Source of the DNA: Stappia taiwanensis
GTDB taxonomy: Bacteria > Pseudomonadota > Alphaproteobacteria > Rhizobiales > Stappiaceae
Length of the DNA stretch: 64,000 nt
Assembly: GCF_014635285.1 (NCBI RefSeq)
Contig: NZ_BMCR01000005.1
Span: 1 to 64,000, forward strand
Direction: 5' to 3'
Shown: positions 63,440 to 64,000 of the stretch, in pieces
Position numbering within the stretch: position 1 is the first letter of the stretch
How the letters are laid out: every line of letters starts with the position of its first letter
Notes under the pieces: model-generated
The model's input: only the letters and a program-made list of their open reading frames with translations
The model's database searches: none
Told to the model about the DNA's origin: nothing
Made by a program: the position numbers and the translations under genes

Positions 63440-64000
63440 CGGCCAACCCCATTCCGGCTCCGATGGCGAACCATTCGGGGCCGGCCGCGACAGGCCTCCG
63501 CTGAAGATCGCTATCCTCATCGCGGGATCGGACCGGTTCGAAAACTGGCACCTGATGGCCATGGAGGAGATCAGTCGGGACCCCCGGCTGACGCTTGCCG
63601 CCGTGCTTGTCCATCCGACCCCTTTCGGCAGCAGACGGGCGAGCTTCGGCTTCAGCACGGTCAGCCGGCTGGAACGCCGCATGCTCGCCCGCTCCCCCCG
63701 GTTCCAGCCCCGGGCATTCGATCTCAGGAAGTTGCGGCATGACCCAATGCCGCTCGACCGCGAAACCGGGCACATCGATCCGGAGGCCGCCCGGCGGCTG
63801 ATCGAGGAGACCGGAGCGGATCTCGTTTTGCGCACCACGCCGGAAGGCCTGCCCAACCTTGCCCTCACCGCTCTGCCGCACGGGGAATGGGCCTTCAACT
63901 TTTCCGACGAATGGGGCGCCAACGCGGACTGGTATGGCTACGCCCCGGCGATGCGGCAGGAGCCGACCACACCGCTCGCACTATACGTCCGCCACGAAGG
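63423..64000 (+). CDS. formyltransferase-like protein, partial
   Basis: The reading frame starts at ATG 63423, overlapping the thioesterase gene by 17 bases, and runs off the right edge after about 192 codons. After a polar 27-residue head it reads PLKIAILIAGSDRFENWHLM, and later RRLIEETGADLVLRTTPEGL and LPHGEWAFNFSDEWGANADW. That spacing (Rossmann start, D-L-V-L-R, then GxWxFxxxDE) resembles the N-terminal formyltransferase-fold proteins found in cell-envelope and secondary-metabolite loci. The frame was checked by hand. It may N-formylate the free amine of the product, but the catalytic part is not in the window. Confidence 0.6.
   Translation, partial: MPTAHNGQPHSGSDGEPFGAGRDRPPLKIAILIAGSDRFENWHLMAMEEISRDPRLTLAAVLVHPTPFGSRRASFGFSTVSRLERRMLARSPRFQPRAFDLRKLRHDPMPLDRETGHIDPEAARRLIEETGADLVLRTTPEGLPNLALTALPHGEWAFNFSDEWGANADWYGYAPAMRQEPTTPLALYVRHE

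Overview
The window is high-GC DNA that reads as a Hyphomicrobiales-type alphaproteobacterial chromosome, possibly near Stappiaceae. The basis is the gene order ppx/gppA-rlmE, guaB, RsmB-type methyltransferase, guaA, the codon bias of the translations, and the mix of exopolysaccharide, GntR, TetR and GlxA genes. No reference was searched, so the placement is an inference.

Region 1 (1-8300) holds regulators and stress or transport genes: a TetR regulator divergent from an alpha/beta hydrolase with a clear palindromic operator between them, a GlxA/AraC regulator, a same-strand run TDT-channel, catalase, YqcI/YcgG protein and GST, and an AtoE-type short-chain fatty acid transporter. The catalase carries Leu where the distal catalytic Asn is expected. 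Region 2 (8260-18650) is housekeeping: guaA, a TPR protein, an RsmB/NOP methyltransferase, guaB, rlmE and a Ppx/GppA phosphatase with a very long basic N-terminal extension, ending with a tRNA-Gln(CTG).

Region 3 (18900-32400) holds an unrecognised secreted protein and then an amide/peptide uptake operon on the minus strand: AmiC-like sensor, AmiR-like ANTAR antiterminator, two dipeptide-type permeases, substrate-binding protein, acetamidase/formamidase and a double ATPase. Its leader contains an intrinsic terminator just upstream of amiC, as expected for AmiR-type antitermination. A GntR regulator with a perfect operator palindrome and a gamma-glutamyltransferase-family gene run the other way.

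Region 4 (32500-50100) is a Crp/Fnr regulator followed by an exopolysaccharide locus: TIGR04325-like methyltransferase, Wzx flippase, ExoY-like initiating sugar transferase, three glycosyltransferases, Wzc-like co-polymerase/ATPase without a tyrosine tail, Wza-like exporter, LuxR-type regulator with a degenerate receiver, pyruvyltransferase, Wzy-like polymerase and a GH16 glycanase. A PACE-type small efflux protein follows.

Region 5 (50350-64000, cut by the right edge) is the most interesting part: three translationally overlapping plus-strand genes forming a compact hybrid assembly line, A-PCP / KS-AT-ACP-aminotransferase-C-A-PCP / C-(remnant A)-PCP-TE, and the start of a fourth gene resembling formyltransferase-like proteins. 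Read colinearly, an amino acid starter is extended by malonyl, the beta-keto group is transaminated, a second amino acid (A code close to glycine) is added, and a third residue must be loaded in trans because the last module keeps only the C-terminal end of an A domain. The terminal thioesterase has Cys instead of Ser as nucleophile. Start codons given here were often moved inward from the longest open frame using ribosome binding sites; all domain and family assignments are by eye.
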